64,000 nt of DNA. Origin: Dactylosporangium roseum. GTDB taxonomy: Bacteria; Actinomycetota; Actinomycetes; Mycobacteriales; Micromonosporaceae. Below, piece after piece: positions 35,368 to 44,599 of this stretch; within the stretch, counting starts at the first letter, position 1; the number at the start of each line of letters is the position of its first letter. The position numbers and the translations under genes are program-made. The notes below the pieces were generated by a model, which was not told the DNA's origin, searched no databases, and worked only from the letters and a program-made list of their open reading frames with translations. The stretch is from the NCBI RefSeq assembly GCF_025264685.1, contig NZ_CP073721.1:5571001-5635000 (forward strand), read 5' to 3'.

Positions 35368-35700
35368 TCACCACCAGGCGCTGCATCCGCTGCCTAGGCT
35401 GTCGCAGGCGCGTAGGTAGAACCTCTTGACGTGTGAGTAACTGCCGCCCCTACCGATAGTGGAAACGCGGCCATCCTCGTACTTTTGCACGTATGTGTAA
35501 GAGGTCGTCACACCGATCGAGTAGGTGCCGTGGTAGTAGCCGCCACCATCGGCGATCCAGCTCTTGCACACATAGGAGTGTCCGCCCCGCCCGTCATAGA
35601 GCGTCGTGCATCCTGAGGCGGCATATGCCGCCGCCGGAGTGAGGGCAATGCCCGTAGCCGCTAGCATGCCAGCCAGCAGACCGGCGGTCCGTCGTTTCAT
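35368..35700 (-). CDS. Small exported protein, unknown function
   Basis: 110 aa. GGGAGG six bases before the ATG. Signal peptide MKRRTAGLLAGMLAATGIAL, cleavage near AYA-AS. The mature ~80 residues contain four cysteines (GCTTLYD, YVCKSW, RACDSLGSGC) and many Gly/Tyr/Ser, and end SAWW. No family is recognised. It lies 15 bp downstream of the 101-aa exported-protein gene on the same strand and is probably co-transcribed with it. Confidence 0.75.
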   Translation of the reverse strand: MKRRTAGLLAGMLAATGIALTPAAAYAASGCTTLYDGRGGHSYVCKSWIADGGGYYHGTYSIGVTTSYTYVQKYEDGRVSTIGRGGSYSHVKRFYLRACDSLGSGCSAWW

Positions 35701-35715
35701 GAATCCTCCCGTCAG

Positions 35716-36021
35716 TTACACGTACCACTGCACGTAGCCATAATCGAGCGATGAGTTCACGCGGGTGCAGTAGGCGTACGACCAGGCGCCGCTATTGCCG
35801 CCTTGGTAAGGGCCGCCTACAGCCCTGCCGTTCTTGCACACCGCAACCGCGCGGTAGGCGGCGCCCGGCCGGCCGGTACAAGCGGCGCCGAAGGTGTTGG
35901 AGTCCTGCCACTTCCTACAGCTAGGGGCAGCCGCCGCCGGGCTGCCGGCGGTCAGCGTTGCGGCCGTCACGGTGGCGGCGGTCAGCAGACCGATTGCGGC
36001 GAAGCGGATCTTCATCTTCAT
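35716..36021 (-). CDS. Small exported protein, unknown function
   Basis: 101 aa. Signal peptide MKMKIRFAAIGLLTAATVTA with cleavage near AAA-AP. The mature ~68 residues have four cysteines (SCRKWQ, AACTGRPG, AVCKNG, YCTRVN) and an aromatic end (YGYVQWYV). Different sequence from the 110-aa neighbour but the same size class and cysteine count, so possibly related in fold. GAGAG precedes the ATG. It is probably in one transcript with the gene at 35368-35700 and perhaps with the 21-codon ORF upstream. Confidence 0.72.
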   Translation of the reverse strand: MKMKIRFAAIGLLTAATVTAATLTAGSPAAAAPSCRKWQDSNTFGAACTGRPGAAYRAVAVCKNGRAVGGPYQGGNSGAWSYAYCTRVNSSLDYGYVQWYV

Positions 36022-36061
36022 GTGTGGGCTCTCGTTCGAGACATGCCGACAGCGAGTCGGG

Positions 36062-36127
36062 TCATTGACTTTTGTGTGGACACCCGTGTCTCCCCTCGGT
36101 TCGTCCGAGTGCCTTCTTGATGTTCAT
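36062..36127 (-). CDS. 21-codon ORF with a strong ribosome binding site
   Basis: ACAGGAGGATGGC precedes the ATG at 36127, an excellent Shine-Dalgarno. The peptide begins MNIKKALGRTEGR and ends HGCPHKSQ then TGA. It is basic, with a single Cys between Gly and Pro, and has no hydrophobic core. It lies 40 bp upstream of the 101-aa exported-protein gene on the same strand. It could be a leader peptide or a microprotein; no family is recognised, and the strong RBS is the main evidence. Confidence 0.35.
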   Translation of the reverse strand: MNIKKALGRTEGRHGCPHKSQ

Positions 36128-36472
36128 GCCATCCTCCTGTGAGGTTCTGATCCTCATCGGGTTGGGAAGCTGACATCGTCATCCTGCGATGTATCATCAT
36201 TCGGCATGATTGCGAACGGGACCCTTCCCCGAGCAGCGTTGAGGGTGCTGCCAACGCCAGGGCCGGCCCCGACAAGAACGATCGACTCTGTCGTGCTGTG
36301 ACCGCCTTCGGTAGCTGATCTGGGGATGACGGATGACGCCGCCGGCCGAACTGCTGATGAATCGACTATGTACGGCTGACCTGGGATCGATCTGGGACAG
36401 TTCTGGGATCCGGGCCGGCGCAGGCTGGCGACGCCGTCGACGCGCGGCGAGCAGGTGCGGTCAGGTGGCGTG
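36128..36472. other. Divergent intergenic region upstream of AfsR-like gene
   Basis: No supported gene. It separates the leftward small-protein cluster from the rightward SARP gene and should carry both promoters. I could not pick out the direct heptamer repeats expected for a SARP site with confidence. Confidence 0.4.
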
Positions 36473-39295
36473 ATGACGGTACGGTTCGGGCTACTCGGCG
36501 ACGTGGTGGCTGACCTCGACGGCCAGCCGCTGGACCTCGGCCACGTCCGGCAGCGGTGCGTACTGGTGGCCCTGCTGGTCGATGCGAACCGGACGGTGTC
36601 GGTCGACCAGTTGATCGACCGGGTGTGGGCTGACCACCCGCCACGGCGGGCGCGCGACACGCTGTACGGCTACCTGTACCGGCTGCGCCGGGCGCTGGCG
36701 TCCTCCCCTGATGTCGCCATCGTCCGGGCGCCGGGCGGGTACCAGTTGACCGTCGACGTGTCCGTCGTGGACGCGTACCGCTTCGATCGGCTGGTCGCCC
36801 AGGCGCGCGCCGACGACGACGAACAGAAGGCATTGACGGCCTTCGACAACGCGTTGGGGCTGTGGCGGGGCGATGCCTTCGCGGATCTGGGCAGCGTGGA
36901 TACCCACTGGCTCGACGCCCAGCGCGAGTCGATGCACGCGCAGCGCTTCGCCGCCGAGCTCGACCAGACCGATCTGGCGCTGCGCTTGGGCCGGCACGGC
37001 GATTTGCTGGCGGGCCTGGCCAGCCGTGCGGCGGCACATCCGCTGAATGAACGTTTGGCCGGCCAGACGATGCTCGCCCTGTACCGCAGCGGCCGACAGT
37101 CCGAGGCGTTGGAGCATTACCAATGCCTGCGGGATCGGCTCGCCGACGTGCTGGGTGTCGACCCCGGGCCGGACCTGCTGCGCCTACACCATCAGATACT
37201 CACCGCCGATCCGTCCCTGACCACACCCGATACCCTGCCTGTCCGCGGGCCGGTCGCGGTGGTTCCGCGCCAACTGCCCGCCACAGCCGCCCAGTTTGCC
37301 GGTCGGGCCCGTGAGATCGCGACGCTCACGGCGCAACTGGAGGCGGCTGCCGACGCGGGAAGTGTGGTGATCGTGTCGGTCAGTGGGGCCGCCGGAATCG
37401 GCAAAACAACCCTTGTGACACACTGGGCGCACCGGGTCCGGGGCCGCTTTCCCGACGGGCAGTTGTACGTGAATCTGCGGGGGTTCGACCCGAGCGGAAA
37501 GATGGTGGAGCCGGCTGAGGCAGTGCGCGGCTTCCTCGACGCCCTTGGCGTCCCTCCGCAACGCCTCCCCTCGAGCCCGGAAGCGCAGATCGCCCTCTAC
37601 CGCAGTCTGCTGGACGGCAAACGAATCCTGCTGGTGCTGGACAACGCCCGAGACGCCCAGCAGGTCAGGCCGCTGCTGCCTGGCACCGCGTCCGCATTCG
37701 TCCTGGTAACCAGCCGGGACCGGCTGTCCAGCCTGGTCGCCGTGGACGGCGCGCACCCGATCAACCTCGGCCTGCTCTCCGGGAAAGAAGCGCGGGAACT
37801 GCTGAGTCGCCGGCTCGGCTCCAGGCGGATAGCCGTCGAACCCGAAGCGGTACGGCAGTTGATCTCACGGTGCGCCCGGCTGCCCCTCGCCCTGACCATC
37901 GCCGCGGCTCGCGCCGCCCAGACCGGCTTTCCCCTCAGCGCCCTGGCCGCCGAGTTGACCGAGGCCGGCCAACGGCTGGACATCTTGTCCGCCGACGATC
38001 CGCAAAGCGGGGTACGAACGGTCTTCTCCTGGTCCTACACGGCCCTGACGTCCATGGCGGCCCGGCTGTTCCGGCTGCTGGGCCTGCACCCCGGCCCGGA
38101 CGTCTCCGTCGCGGCGGCGGCCAGTCTGGCCGCGCTGCCTCTGGCCCAGACACGCAGGCTGCTGGCCGAGCTGAGCCGCGTCAGCCTGCTTGCCGAGCAC
38201 ATGCCCAGCCGGTACACCTTCTCCCACGGCCTGCTGCGCGACTACGCGATCGACCAAGCCCACACCGGTGAGCCCGAGCACGAACGGCACGCCGCAACCC
38301 ACCGGATGCTGGACCACTATCTGCACACCGCGTACGCCGCCGCCCGATTGGTGAAACCAGGGTGGAACCCGCTCAGCCTCCCCCCACCCCAGCCCGGGGT
38401 CGCCCCAGAGCAACTCGCCGACCCCGAATGGGTGCTGGCCTGGTTCACCACGGAGCGAGCCGTGCTGCGGGCCGTCACGGACCACTCCGCGGCGGCCGGT
38501 TTCGACGCCCACGCCTGGCAGTTGGCCCAGTCCCTCGTTACCTTCCTGGACCGGCACGGGCACTGGCACGATCTGGCTGCCATCGGGAACGTCGCCGAGG
38601 CCGCCGCGTACCGGTTGGCCGACCCGGCAGCGCAGGCCCTGGCCCACCGGATTTCCGCCCGGGCACTGCTCCGACTGGGTCACCTGGACGACGCACAAAC
38701 CCACCTGGACCAGGCGCTGGAACTGTTCGGCCGGGCCGGTGACCTGGCCAGGCAGGCCGACACCCACATCGCCCTCGCTAGGGTATGGGCCCGGCGGGGG
38801 CCCCACGCCCTCACAGCGGGCCTCTACCATGTCCGGCAAGCCCACAAGCTGCATCACGCCAGCGGCCACCGGGCGGGGCAGGCCCAGGCCCTCAACGCTA
38901 TCGGCTGGGCCCACGCCCGCCTCGGCAACCACGCGCAGGCCCTCGTCTGCTGCCGGCAGGCCCTTTCCGTGCTCGAGGAACTCGACGACCGCGAGGGGCA
39001 GACCTTCGCCTGGGACAGCATCGGCTTCGCCCATCATCATCTGGGCCACCACCGTCAGGCTGTCACCTGCTACCGACGCGCCCTCGACCTGTGCCAGAAC
39101 ATCGGCGACCGCTACCTGGAGGCGGATATCCTCACCCGCCTCGGCGGCACCCACCACGCCACACACGATCTCGACGCCACCCGCGATACCTGGCAACACG
39201 CCTTGGGCATCCTCACCGAACTCGAGCACCCCGACGCCGAGCAGGTCCGCAGCAAACTCGCCACCCTCGACATTCCCCACCCGGCCGGTACGTGA
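36473..39295 (+). CDS. AfsR-like SARP regulator (BTAD, NB-ARC, TPR)
   Basis: 940 aa from ATG 36473; the open frame begins six codons earlier. Residues 1-95 are an OmpR-like winged helix (MTVRFGLLGDVVADLDGQPL), and 96-245 a BTAD domain ending in ADVLGVDPGPDLLRLHHQIL. An NB-ARC STAND ATPase follows with P-loop GAAGIGKTT (305-313), Walker-B-like LLVLDNARDAQQV and a GLPL-type motif RLPLALTIAAARAA. Residues about 640-940 are TPRs (AQTHLDQALELFGRAGD, ALNAIGWAHARLGNHAQALV, GFAHHHLGHHRQAVTCYRRA). This is the full architecture of AfsR-type global regulators of secondary metabolism. No biosynthetic cluster is adjacent, so its targets may be elsewhere or the nearby exported proteins. Confidence 0.9.
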   Translation: MTVRFGLLGDVVADLDGQPLDLGHVRQRCVLVALLVDANRTVSVDQLIDRVWADHPPRRARDTLYGYLYRLRRALASSPDVAIVRAPGGYQLTVDVSVVDAYRFDRLVAQARADDDEQKALTAFDNALGLWRGDAFADLGSVDTHWLDAQRESMHAQRFAAELDQTDLALRLGRHGDLLAGLASRAAAHPLNERLAGQTMLALYRSGRQSEALEHYQCLRDRLADVLGVDPGPDLLRLHHQILTADPSLTTPDTLPVRGPVAVVPRQLPATAAQFAGRAREIATLTAQLEAAADAGSVVIVSVSGAAGIGKTTLVTHWAHRVRGRFPDGQLYVNLRGFDPSGKMVEPAEAVRGFLDALGVPPQRLPSSPEAQIALYRSLLDGKRILLVLDNARDAQQVRPLLPGTASAFVLVTSRDRLSSLVAVDGAHPINLGLLSGKEARELLSRRLGSRRIAVEPEAVRQLISRCARLPLALTIAAARAAQTGFPLSALAAELTEAGQRLDILSADDPQSGVRTVFSWSYTALTSMAARLFRLLGLHPGPDVSVAAAASLAALPLAQTRRLLAELSRVSLLAEHMPSRYTFSHGLLRDYAIDQAHTGEPEHERHAATHRMLDHYLHTAYAAARLVKPGWNPLSLPPPQPGVAPEQLADPEWVLAWFTTERAVLRAVTDHSAAAGFDAHAWQLAQSLVTFLDRHGHWHDLAAIGNVAEAAAYRLADPAAQALAHRISARALLRLGHLDDAQTHLDQALELFGRAGDLARQADTHIALARVWARRGPHALTAGLYHVRQAHKLHHASGHRAGQAQALNAIGWAHARLGNHAQALVCCRQALSVLEELDDREGQTFAWDSIGFAHHHLGHHRQAVTCYRRALDLCQNIGDRYLEADILTRLGGTHHATHDLDATRDTWQHALGILTELEHPDAEQVRSKLATLDIPHPAGT

Positions 39296-39749
39296 TGTCT
39301 CACAACTGGGATTTCGGCCCCCTTCTAGACTCCACTGGCGAATTCTTGGCTCTCCCGGTCACCCTCGACGCCCGTATCGCCAAACCAGTGACGGTCGAGG
39401 TGCAACGCAAAGACGTTGCGCTGGTGGCCAGCTCGACGGGTTTGGCGCGACGCCCTACAAGGGCGGTGTCGTGGCCGGTTGGCTGGGCACCGAGAACCTC
39501 GGCCGGGTGGGCACCGCGCAGATCGGTCCAGACGCGCCCAACGGCCGGGCCGGACGATCATAATTCCGCCTGTCCGTATCGACGCGGCAAGGATCGATGC
39601 TGATGAAAGGGCGCTCGTCGATCCCGGCCCAGCACCGGAGGGTGGTGGCGAGCGAGGCCAGGTGCCAGCGCAGCACCGCCGATGCTGCCGGGCGCGGCCG
39701 TGAGTGGACTCCCGGCCCACGGGCGGCGCCGATCGACGGAGCAGGAAGG
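39296..39749. other. Region with an unassigned short reading frame
   Basis: An ATG two bases after the SARP stop opens MSHNWDFGPLLDSTGEFLAL and continues plausibly for about 50 codons (PVTLDARIAKPVTVEVQRKD) before becoming low-information. A second frame downstream reads GGVVAGWLGTENLGRVGTAQ IG. This looks like a truncated and frameshifted gene of unknown type. I do not call it a functional CDS. Confidence 0.3.
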
Positions 39750-40070
39750 TCAACGTAGGCCACGCTGCCGTGCGAGCAGTTCGACGGCGTGCTTGGCCTC
39801 CTTCAGGCCCGCGCCGGTTGCCTCGCGGAACAGCTTGATGGCCTGGATCTTGCGGCCGGCCATGAGTTCCTGCAGCACCGCATCCGGTGCTTCGGGCTCG
39901 GGCTCGCGTATGCCGAGGTGAGCCATGATCAAGTCCAGCTTACGCTCGAGTTCGGCCAGATGGCGGGACTGCTGGACAGCGACGGCGCGGCGGCCGCTGC
40001 CGGCGATCAGCAGGGCGAGTGCGAACGGCAGTATCACGGCGAACGGCACGAACCAATTCATGCCTGGCAT
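39750..40070 (-). CDS. Small membrane protein with ribosomal L7/L12 C-terminal-like domain
   Basis: 106 aa from ATG 40070 (MPGMNWFVPFAVILPFALAL); ATG 40061 is equally possible. One N-terminal membrane helix, a coiled stretch (SRHLAELERKLDLIMAHLGI), then a domain resembling the L7/L12 C-terminus: VLQELMAGRKIQAIKLFREATGAGLKEAKHAVELL, where the GLKEAKxxVE helix is diagnostic. Actinobacteria encode many such stand-alone L7/L12-like proteins outside the ribosome; their function is not established. Confidence 0.75.
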   Translation of the reverse strand: MPGMNWFVPFAVILPFALALLIAGSGRRAVAVQQSRHLAELERKLDLIMAHLGIREPEPEAPDAVLQELMAGRKIQAIKLFREATGAGLKEAKHAVELLARQRGLR

Positions 40071-40223
40071 TGAACACCACCCGGGCGAGACCGATGGTGT
40101 CGGCGAGGCAGTAACGAAGGCACACATGGTCGGTGTCACCGCCTCGGACCTCATCTCGGTGCGGTGCTCGCGGATGCCCACACCGACGCACCTTCAGCAC
40201 CCCCAAGATTCACGTTTCGAGGG

Positions 40224-41834
40224 TCAAGGTTCAGAGATAGCCAGGGGGTCAGTCTTCCGGGAGCGGCGAAAGGCCTTGGTACGGCCGAGTTGGTTCAGGT
40301 AGTCGAGGATGGTTCGTGCGTCGGCCCAGCCGGTGGTGGCGGCGATGTAGCCATCGGGCCGGACGAGTATGAGACTGTCGTGGGATATGCCGTACCCGCT
40401 GAAAGCGTGTCGCTTCTCGTCGAGGAGCGTGACTGTCACGGCGTGCGGTGTTGCCCGCCCGTCGGTGATCAGCGCGGTGTGGATCCGGTCCAGTCCTGCG
40501 GCGTTCACCGTGTTGAGGGCGGCTGCGCATCGGTCGCCGAATCCGAGCAGGGTAAAGCGGGTGCCGCGGAAGAGGTCGAACAGTCGGGTCGGCGCGCCAG
40601 TGGCGAGGTTCTGGCACGGCGCGTCGGGTGCCCGGTCTCCGGCCGACAGGCCAATGCCCGGCTGGCCACGGTCGAGCGACAGGGTGCTCCATCGGTAGCC
40701 GAGGCCGAGTTGCCGCGTGTCTGCCGTGCCGACGTTGGCCAGGTTGCCGGCACTGCCGTTCGCGATTTCCTCGGTCATGGCACGCAGACGGTCGGAGCTG
40801 GTACCCAGCGCCCACGCCGCGATGGGCAGCCGTTCCTGCTCGTAGCTGTCCAGCAGCCGCGGTCCGGCTCCGCCTGTGAGTACCAGTGCCAGCTTCCAGC
40901 CGAGGTTGTAGGCGTCCTGTATGCCGGTGTTCATGCCGAGTCCACCAGTAGGCGGGTGGACGTGCGCCGCGTCGCCGGCGAGGAAGACGCGGCGCCATCG
41001 CATCTGGTCCACCATCCGGGCGTTGACCCGGTAGGTCGACAGCCATGTGGTGCTGGCCAGCCGTATCCGGTCGTGGCCGGCGATGTGGTCGACGACCTGC
41101 TGGAACGTCTCCAGCGACGGCGCGGGTGGGTGAGCGCCCCATTCCGGTAGGCCGGCGGCGAACTGCCAGGCCGCGGTTCCGGAGAACGGACAGAGCTGGA
41201 GGAACCCGCGCGTGGCGTCGAACCAGACGTGCAGTCGGTCCCGGCGTAGGCCAGCAACCTCGACGTCGCCGATGAGAATCTTCTGGCTCTCGTGCGTCGA
41301 GCCCTCGAACACGGCGCCGAGCATCCGGCGTACGGCGCTGTGCCCGCCATCGCATCCGACCAGGTAACGCACATCGACATGTGCGGTCTGCCGTCCGTTA
41401 CGCAAGGTGGCCTGTACGGACTGCGCGGACTGTGCCAACTCGATCAACTCTGTGTCGAGTTCGACGCTACCCCCGAGTGCGGCGAGACGGTCACGGAGGA
41501 GTTGCTCCGTTCGCCCCTGCGGTATCAGCAACTGGGTGTAGGGCGAGTTCGGGGTCGGTGTCCAGTACCCCGGCAACGGCTGGTCCCGGAAGCCGCCGCA
41601 GCGGTCGTAGTGGCGGAACATGAGTGTCGTGCTGGCCGCTTTGGCCTGTTCGGAGATGCCGAGGTCGTCGAAGACCTCGACGGTACGGGGCGTCACGCCC
41701 TTGCCGCGCGACCCCTGGAAGAACATCGCGGACTTGTCGATGACGCGGGCCCGAACGCCGTGTCGCAGGAGGTCGCAGGCGAGTGTCAGACCAGTCGGTC
41801 CGGCCCCCACCACGAGCACGTCCGTCTCAGTCAT
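40224..41834 (-). CDS. FAD-dependent aromatic monooxygenase (group A flavoprotein hydroxylase)
   Basis: 536 aa. FAD motifs are VLVVGAGPTGLTLACDLLRHG at the N-terminus, a DG-type segment (VGCDGGHSAVRRMLG) and GDAAHVHPPTGGLGMNTGIQDAYNLGWKLAL near residue 285. The C-terminal thioredoxin-like domain is present (ALITDGRATPHAVTV, ILVRPDGYIAATTG), as in phenol hydroxylase, PgaE/RdmE-type polyketide hydroxylases and rifampicin monooxygenase. It probably hydroxylates an aromatic compound using NAD(P)H and O2. It overlaps the TetR gene upstream as ATGACTGA, so the two form an operon and the TetR protein is its likely regulator. The substrate may be an antibiotic or a plant/soil phenolic. Confidence 0.88.
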   Translation of the reverse strand: MTETDVLVVGAGPTGLTLACDLLRHGVRARVIDKSAMFFQGSRGKGVTPRTVEVFDDLGISEQAKAASTTLMFRHYDRCGGFRDQPLPGYWTPTPNSPYTQLLIPQGRTEQLLRDRLAALGGSVELDTELIELAQSAQSVQATLRNGRQTAHVDVRYLVGCDGGHSAVRRMLGAVFEGSTHESQKILIGDVEVAGLRRDRLHVWFDATRGFLQLCPFSGTAAWQFAAGLPEWGAHPPAPSLETFQQVVDHIAGHDRIRLASTTWLSTYRVNARMVDQMRWRRVFLAGDAAHVHPPTGGLGMNTGIQDAYNLGWKLALVLTGGAGPRLLDSYEQERLPIAAWALGTSSDRLRAMTEEIANGSAGNLANVGTADTRQLGLGYRWSTLSLDRGQPGIGLSAGDRAPDAPCQNLATGAPTRLFDLFRGTRFTLLGFGDRCAAALNTVNAAGLDRIHTALITDGRATPHAVTVTLLDEKRHAFSGYGISHDSLILVRPDGYIAATTGWADARTILDYLNQLGRTKAFRRSRKTDPLAISEP

Positions 41835-42447
41835 GTTGATCCTTCTGGCCGCCGGGCCCGGTCAGCCCGTCCAGCAACAGATCCACAAGTTGGTCGCGCA
41901 GTTGCTCTCGGTCCCGAGGCGTCGGGCGTTCACCAACGAGATCGGCGAAGCGGGCAGGCGGCCCGGACAACGCGGTCAGGAGAACCATCGCAGCCGTGTA
42001 GAACAGGGCAAAGTCGCTGTCGGTGCGGAACACCCCTTCTTCCTGGCCCCGTTTGAACAGACCTCGCAGCGGTACCGGCACCTGGTCGACGCCGACAGGT
42101 GTGCGCAGTGTTTCCTCGCTGAGCCCCTCGTGCGCAAGCAGCGCAGCAAGCAGGGGACGGTCGCTGACCAGGTCGAAGAACGCCCGCAGCGCCCCGCGCA
42201 GCCCCTCCTGGGGGCCCAATGTCGCAGCTCGTTCGAGCATCGGAGTCCACGCGGCTCCGATGTCCGCGCTCTGCTCCTCCAGCACCGCCCGGTACAGGCC
42301 CTCCTTGCTGCCGAAATGCTCGTAGAGCATCCGCTCGTTCACGCCCGCTCGCTCGACGACATCGCGCACTCGCGTCCCCCGCAGCCCATGGCGGGCAAAC
42401 TCCTGGGCACCGGCCTGGAGCAGTCTGTCTCGACTCTTGCTCGTCAC
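41827..42447 (-). CDS. TetR-family transcriptional regulator
   Basis: 206 aa. The N-terminal helix-turn-helix DRLLQAGAQEFARHGLRGTRVRDVVERAGVNERMLYEHFGSKEGLYRAV is a standard TetR domain. The ligand domain is helical and unassigned. It is first gene of a two-gene operon with the FAD monooxygenase, whose start overlaps its stop by eight bases; autoregulation with induction by the monooxygenase substrate is the usual arrangement. The short region to the divergent RpiR gene contains AAACGTTTAC just upstream of the start, a possible half-palindromic operator. Confidence 0.9.
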   Translation of the reverse strand: MTSKSRDRLLQAGAQEFARHGLRGTRVRDVVERAGVNERMLYEHFGSKEGLYRAVLEEQSADIGAAWTPMLERAATLGPQEGLRGALRAFFDLVSDRPLLAALLAHEGLSEETLRTPVGVDQVPVPLRGLFKRGQEEGVFRTDSDFALFYTAAMVLLTALSGPPARFADLVGERPTPRDREQLRDQLVDLLLDGLTGPGGQKDQHD

Positions 42448-42566
42448 AGTAAACGTTTACCTTACTTCGTTGTGCCGCCGCAACCCGCCGCACAGCGGAT
42501 GCACAGCGCAGGTACAGCTCACGGCCACTAGGATCGTCGACAAGCCGGCGACGGCCTCGAACCACT

Positions 42567-43528
42567 GTGGCGAGAGAGGGATGCCCCGATGCCGCGCCCG
42601 AACGTGCCGCGCCGAAGACATTCGACGAGTTGGTCGGGCTACTCCAGCGCGACTTCGACGAGCTGACGCCGGCGCAGCGGCTCCTGGCGGAGCGGGTCAT
42701 GTCCGATCCGGAGGGCACCGCCTTCATGACCGTCAACGACTTGGCCGCCGCCGTCAACGTCAACGAGGCCACCGTCGTGAGGTTCGCGACGAGCCTGGGG
42801 CTCGACGGCTATCCGGGCCTGGCCCGGTTGTGTCGCGAGCGGCTCCGCGAGCAGGCCCAGATGCTGCGCCGCTACGGCAATCTGGAGCAGTTGGAATCCA
42901 GTCGGCGAGACCTGATCGATCTCGCCATCACGTTCGACCAGACCAACATCATGCGCACATTCTCCCGCGTCGACCGCACGAACTGGGACGCGGCGGTCAT
43001 CGCCACCGCACCCGCGGTCCGGATCATCGGGCTTCGTGAATGCTATACGGCAGCATACCTGCTCGGATACTTGCTGCGGCTGGTACGCAAGGACGTCACC
43101 GTGCTCACCCCGGGCCCGGGCACGCTCGCCGACGACCTGCGCCATCTACGCCCGGACGACTGTTCGTGGCCATCGCGATCCACCGCTACAGCGCCGACAC
43201 CGTGCGCGCATTTCGCTGGGCACAGCGGGTCGGCGCGACCACGGTCACGCTGACCGACAACCCGTCCTCACCCCTCGCGGGCGGGGCGACCCACACGTTC
43301 TACGTGGACACCGCCGGGGTGGCCATGCTGCGGTCGGTGACCGCCCTCACCTCGCTCGTCCAGGCACTCGCCACCGCGGTCGCGGTGCGGCGCGGCGCGG
43401 ACGTCCAGCCAGCTCTGCGGGACGAGGAGGAACTACTGGCGACGCTCGGCACCTATGCCGACGAGGGACACGCCCCACCGGCACCGCCCGCCACCGAACG
43501 CGGGCACAGGAGCCGCCGCGTGCGATAG
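42567..43528 (+). pseudogene. MurR/RpiR-family regulator with a frameshift in the SIS domain
   Basis: The first frame (from GTG 42567) gives the RpiR helix-turn-helix (FDELTPAQRLLAERVMSDPE, LAAAVNVNEATVVRFATSLG LDGYPGLA) and the start of the SIS sugar-isomerase domain (VRIIGLRECYTAAYLLGYLL). At about 43157-43165 the domain moves to another frame, which continues LFVAIAIHRYSADTVRAFRW and THTFYVDTAGVAMLRSVTAL to a TGA at 43528. One missing C after GACGAC would restore a continuous ~320-aa protein. It is either a genuine frameshift inactivation or a base-call error in a GC run. Family members sense sugar phosphates. Confidence 0.8.
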
Positions 43529-43765
43529 GCCGCAACGTCCCGGTCAGCCAAGACCTGCGTAGCGGTGGTGCCGCGCCGGCGGGAGCCCGGCAACGTGGAA
43601 CGCCATGGAACCCCTTCGGCGAACACGCGGACGGGGCGCAAAATGGACACGACCTCGCCGGTGTGTTGTGATGCCTTCTCATCATCAACAACAGCCGGCA
43701 AGGCCGTGTCATCCTCACTCCTGGTGATCTACCCGGGCCTGGTTACGCGCAGAACCTCGGTCAAC

Positions 43766-44344
43766 CTAGATGGGTCGCAGGTGGAACCAGACCTCGCCGT
43801 CACCGATGCAGAGCGCACTCTCGCCGCTGTTGCCCGGGTTGAACAGGGACATGAAGTGCAGTTGTTTGTTGCTGCCGAAACTGACCGTCTTGTTAAAGGT
43901 CCATGTCTTGGTGTATCCGGCAGGCGTGATGGACACGTAGTTGAAGTAGTTGCCCACGTTCTTGCCGTTGCCGTCGACCAGGGACCCGCCTCCCAGCGTC
44001 ATGTTCCGCCCCGGCTTGTAGGTGATCTTCAGCGAGTGCAGGTACGCGGAACTCGACGTCACGTTCGAGACCGTCCATGTGGGGTATTCACTGATCCAGT
44101 TGTCCGATCTGCACAGACCGGGATTCAGGGCGTTGTTGTTGTAGGTCGCGGTCGGTGCCAGGACGGTGCGTACCGCGGCGACTCGCTGGGCGGTGCCGTC
44201 GGAGTACGGCTTGTGCGCGGGCGCGGCCGCGGCCGGCTGTGCCGACACCAGAACCAGCAGGCCCGCAAATGCGGCGATCAGCGCTGCCGACACGGCCGCA
44301 CGCGCACTCGCGACGGCCGTCGCGAGTGTTCTTGGGCGAGACAT
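43766..44344 (-). CDS. Exported protein of unknown function
   Basis: 192 aa from ATG 44344, preceded by GGAGG at 7 bases. Signal peptide with core ALIAAFAGLLVLVSAQPAAA. The mature protein of about 145 aa is beta-rich (WISEYPTWTVSNVTSSSAYL, SLKITYKPGRNMTLGGGSLV, TKTWTFNKTVSFGSNKQLHF) with two cysteines (GLCRSDN, ALCIGDG). It looks like a secreted beta-sandwich protein. No family is recognised. The AraC-type gene at 44600 is divergent and may control it. Confidence 0.75.
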   Translation of the reverse strand: MSRPRTLATAVASARAAVSAALIAAFAGLLVLVSAQPAAAAPAHKPYSDGTAQRVAAVRTVLAPTATYNNNALNPGLCRSDNWISEYPTWTVSNVTSSSAYLHSLKITYKPGRNMTLGGGSLVDGNGKNVGNYFNYVSITPAGYTKTWTFNKTVSFGSNKQLHFMSLFNPGNSGESALCIGDGEVWFHLRPI

Positions 44345-44599
44345 CGATCCTCCAAAGATTGACGGTGGACGGTTGGCCTTGCCCGGCGACCTTGCCAGCA
44401 CGCTCGCCTCGAGACTGTGCGCGCGGCGCACGAAAAGTTGCCCATCCGCGCAAGCACGCGAATACGCTCAAGATTTACGCAAGCCCTCCGCATCGAGGTA
44501 GACGTGGATCGCATCGAGAGACCACTATGACCGCCTGTCATCGCAAGCTGACCGAATTCGCAGTGCCGGCCCGGCGACGAATGTGGCGGTGGGTGCACG

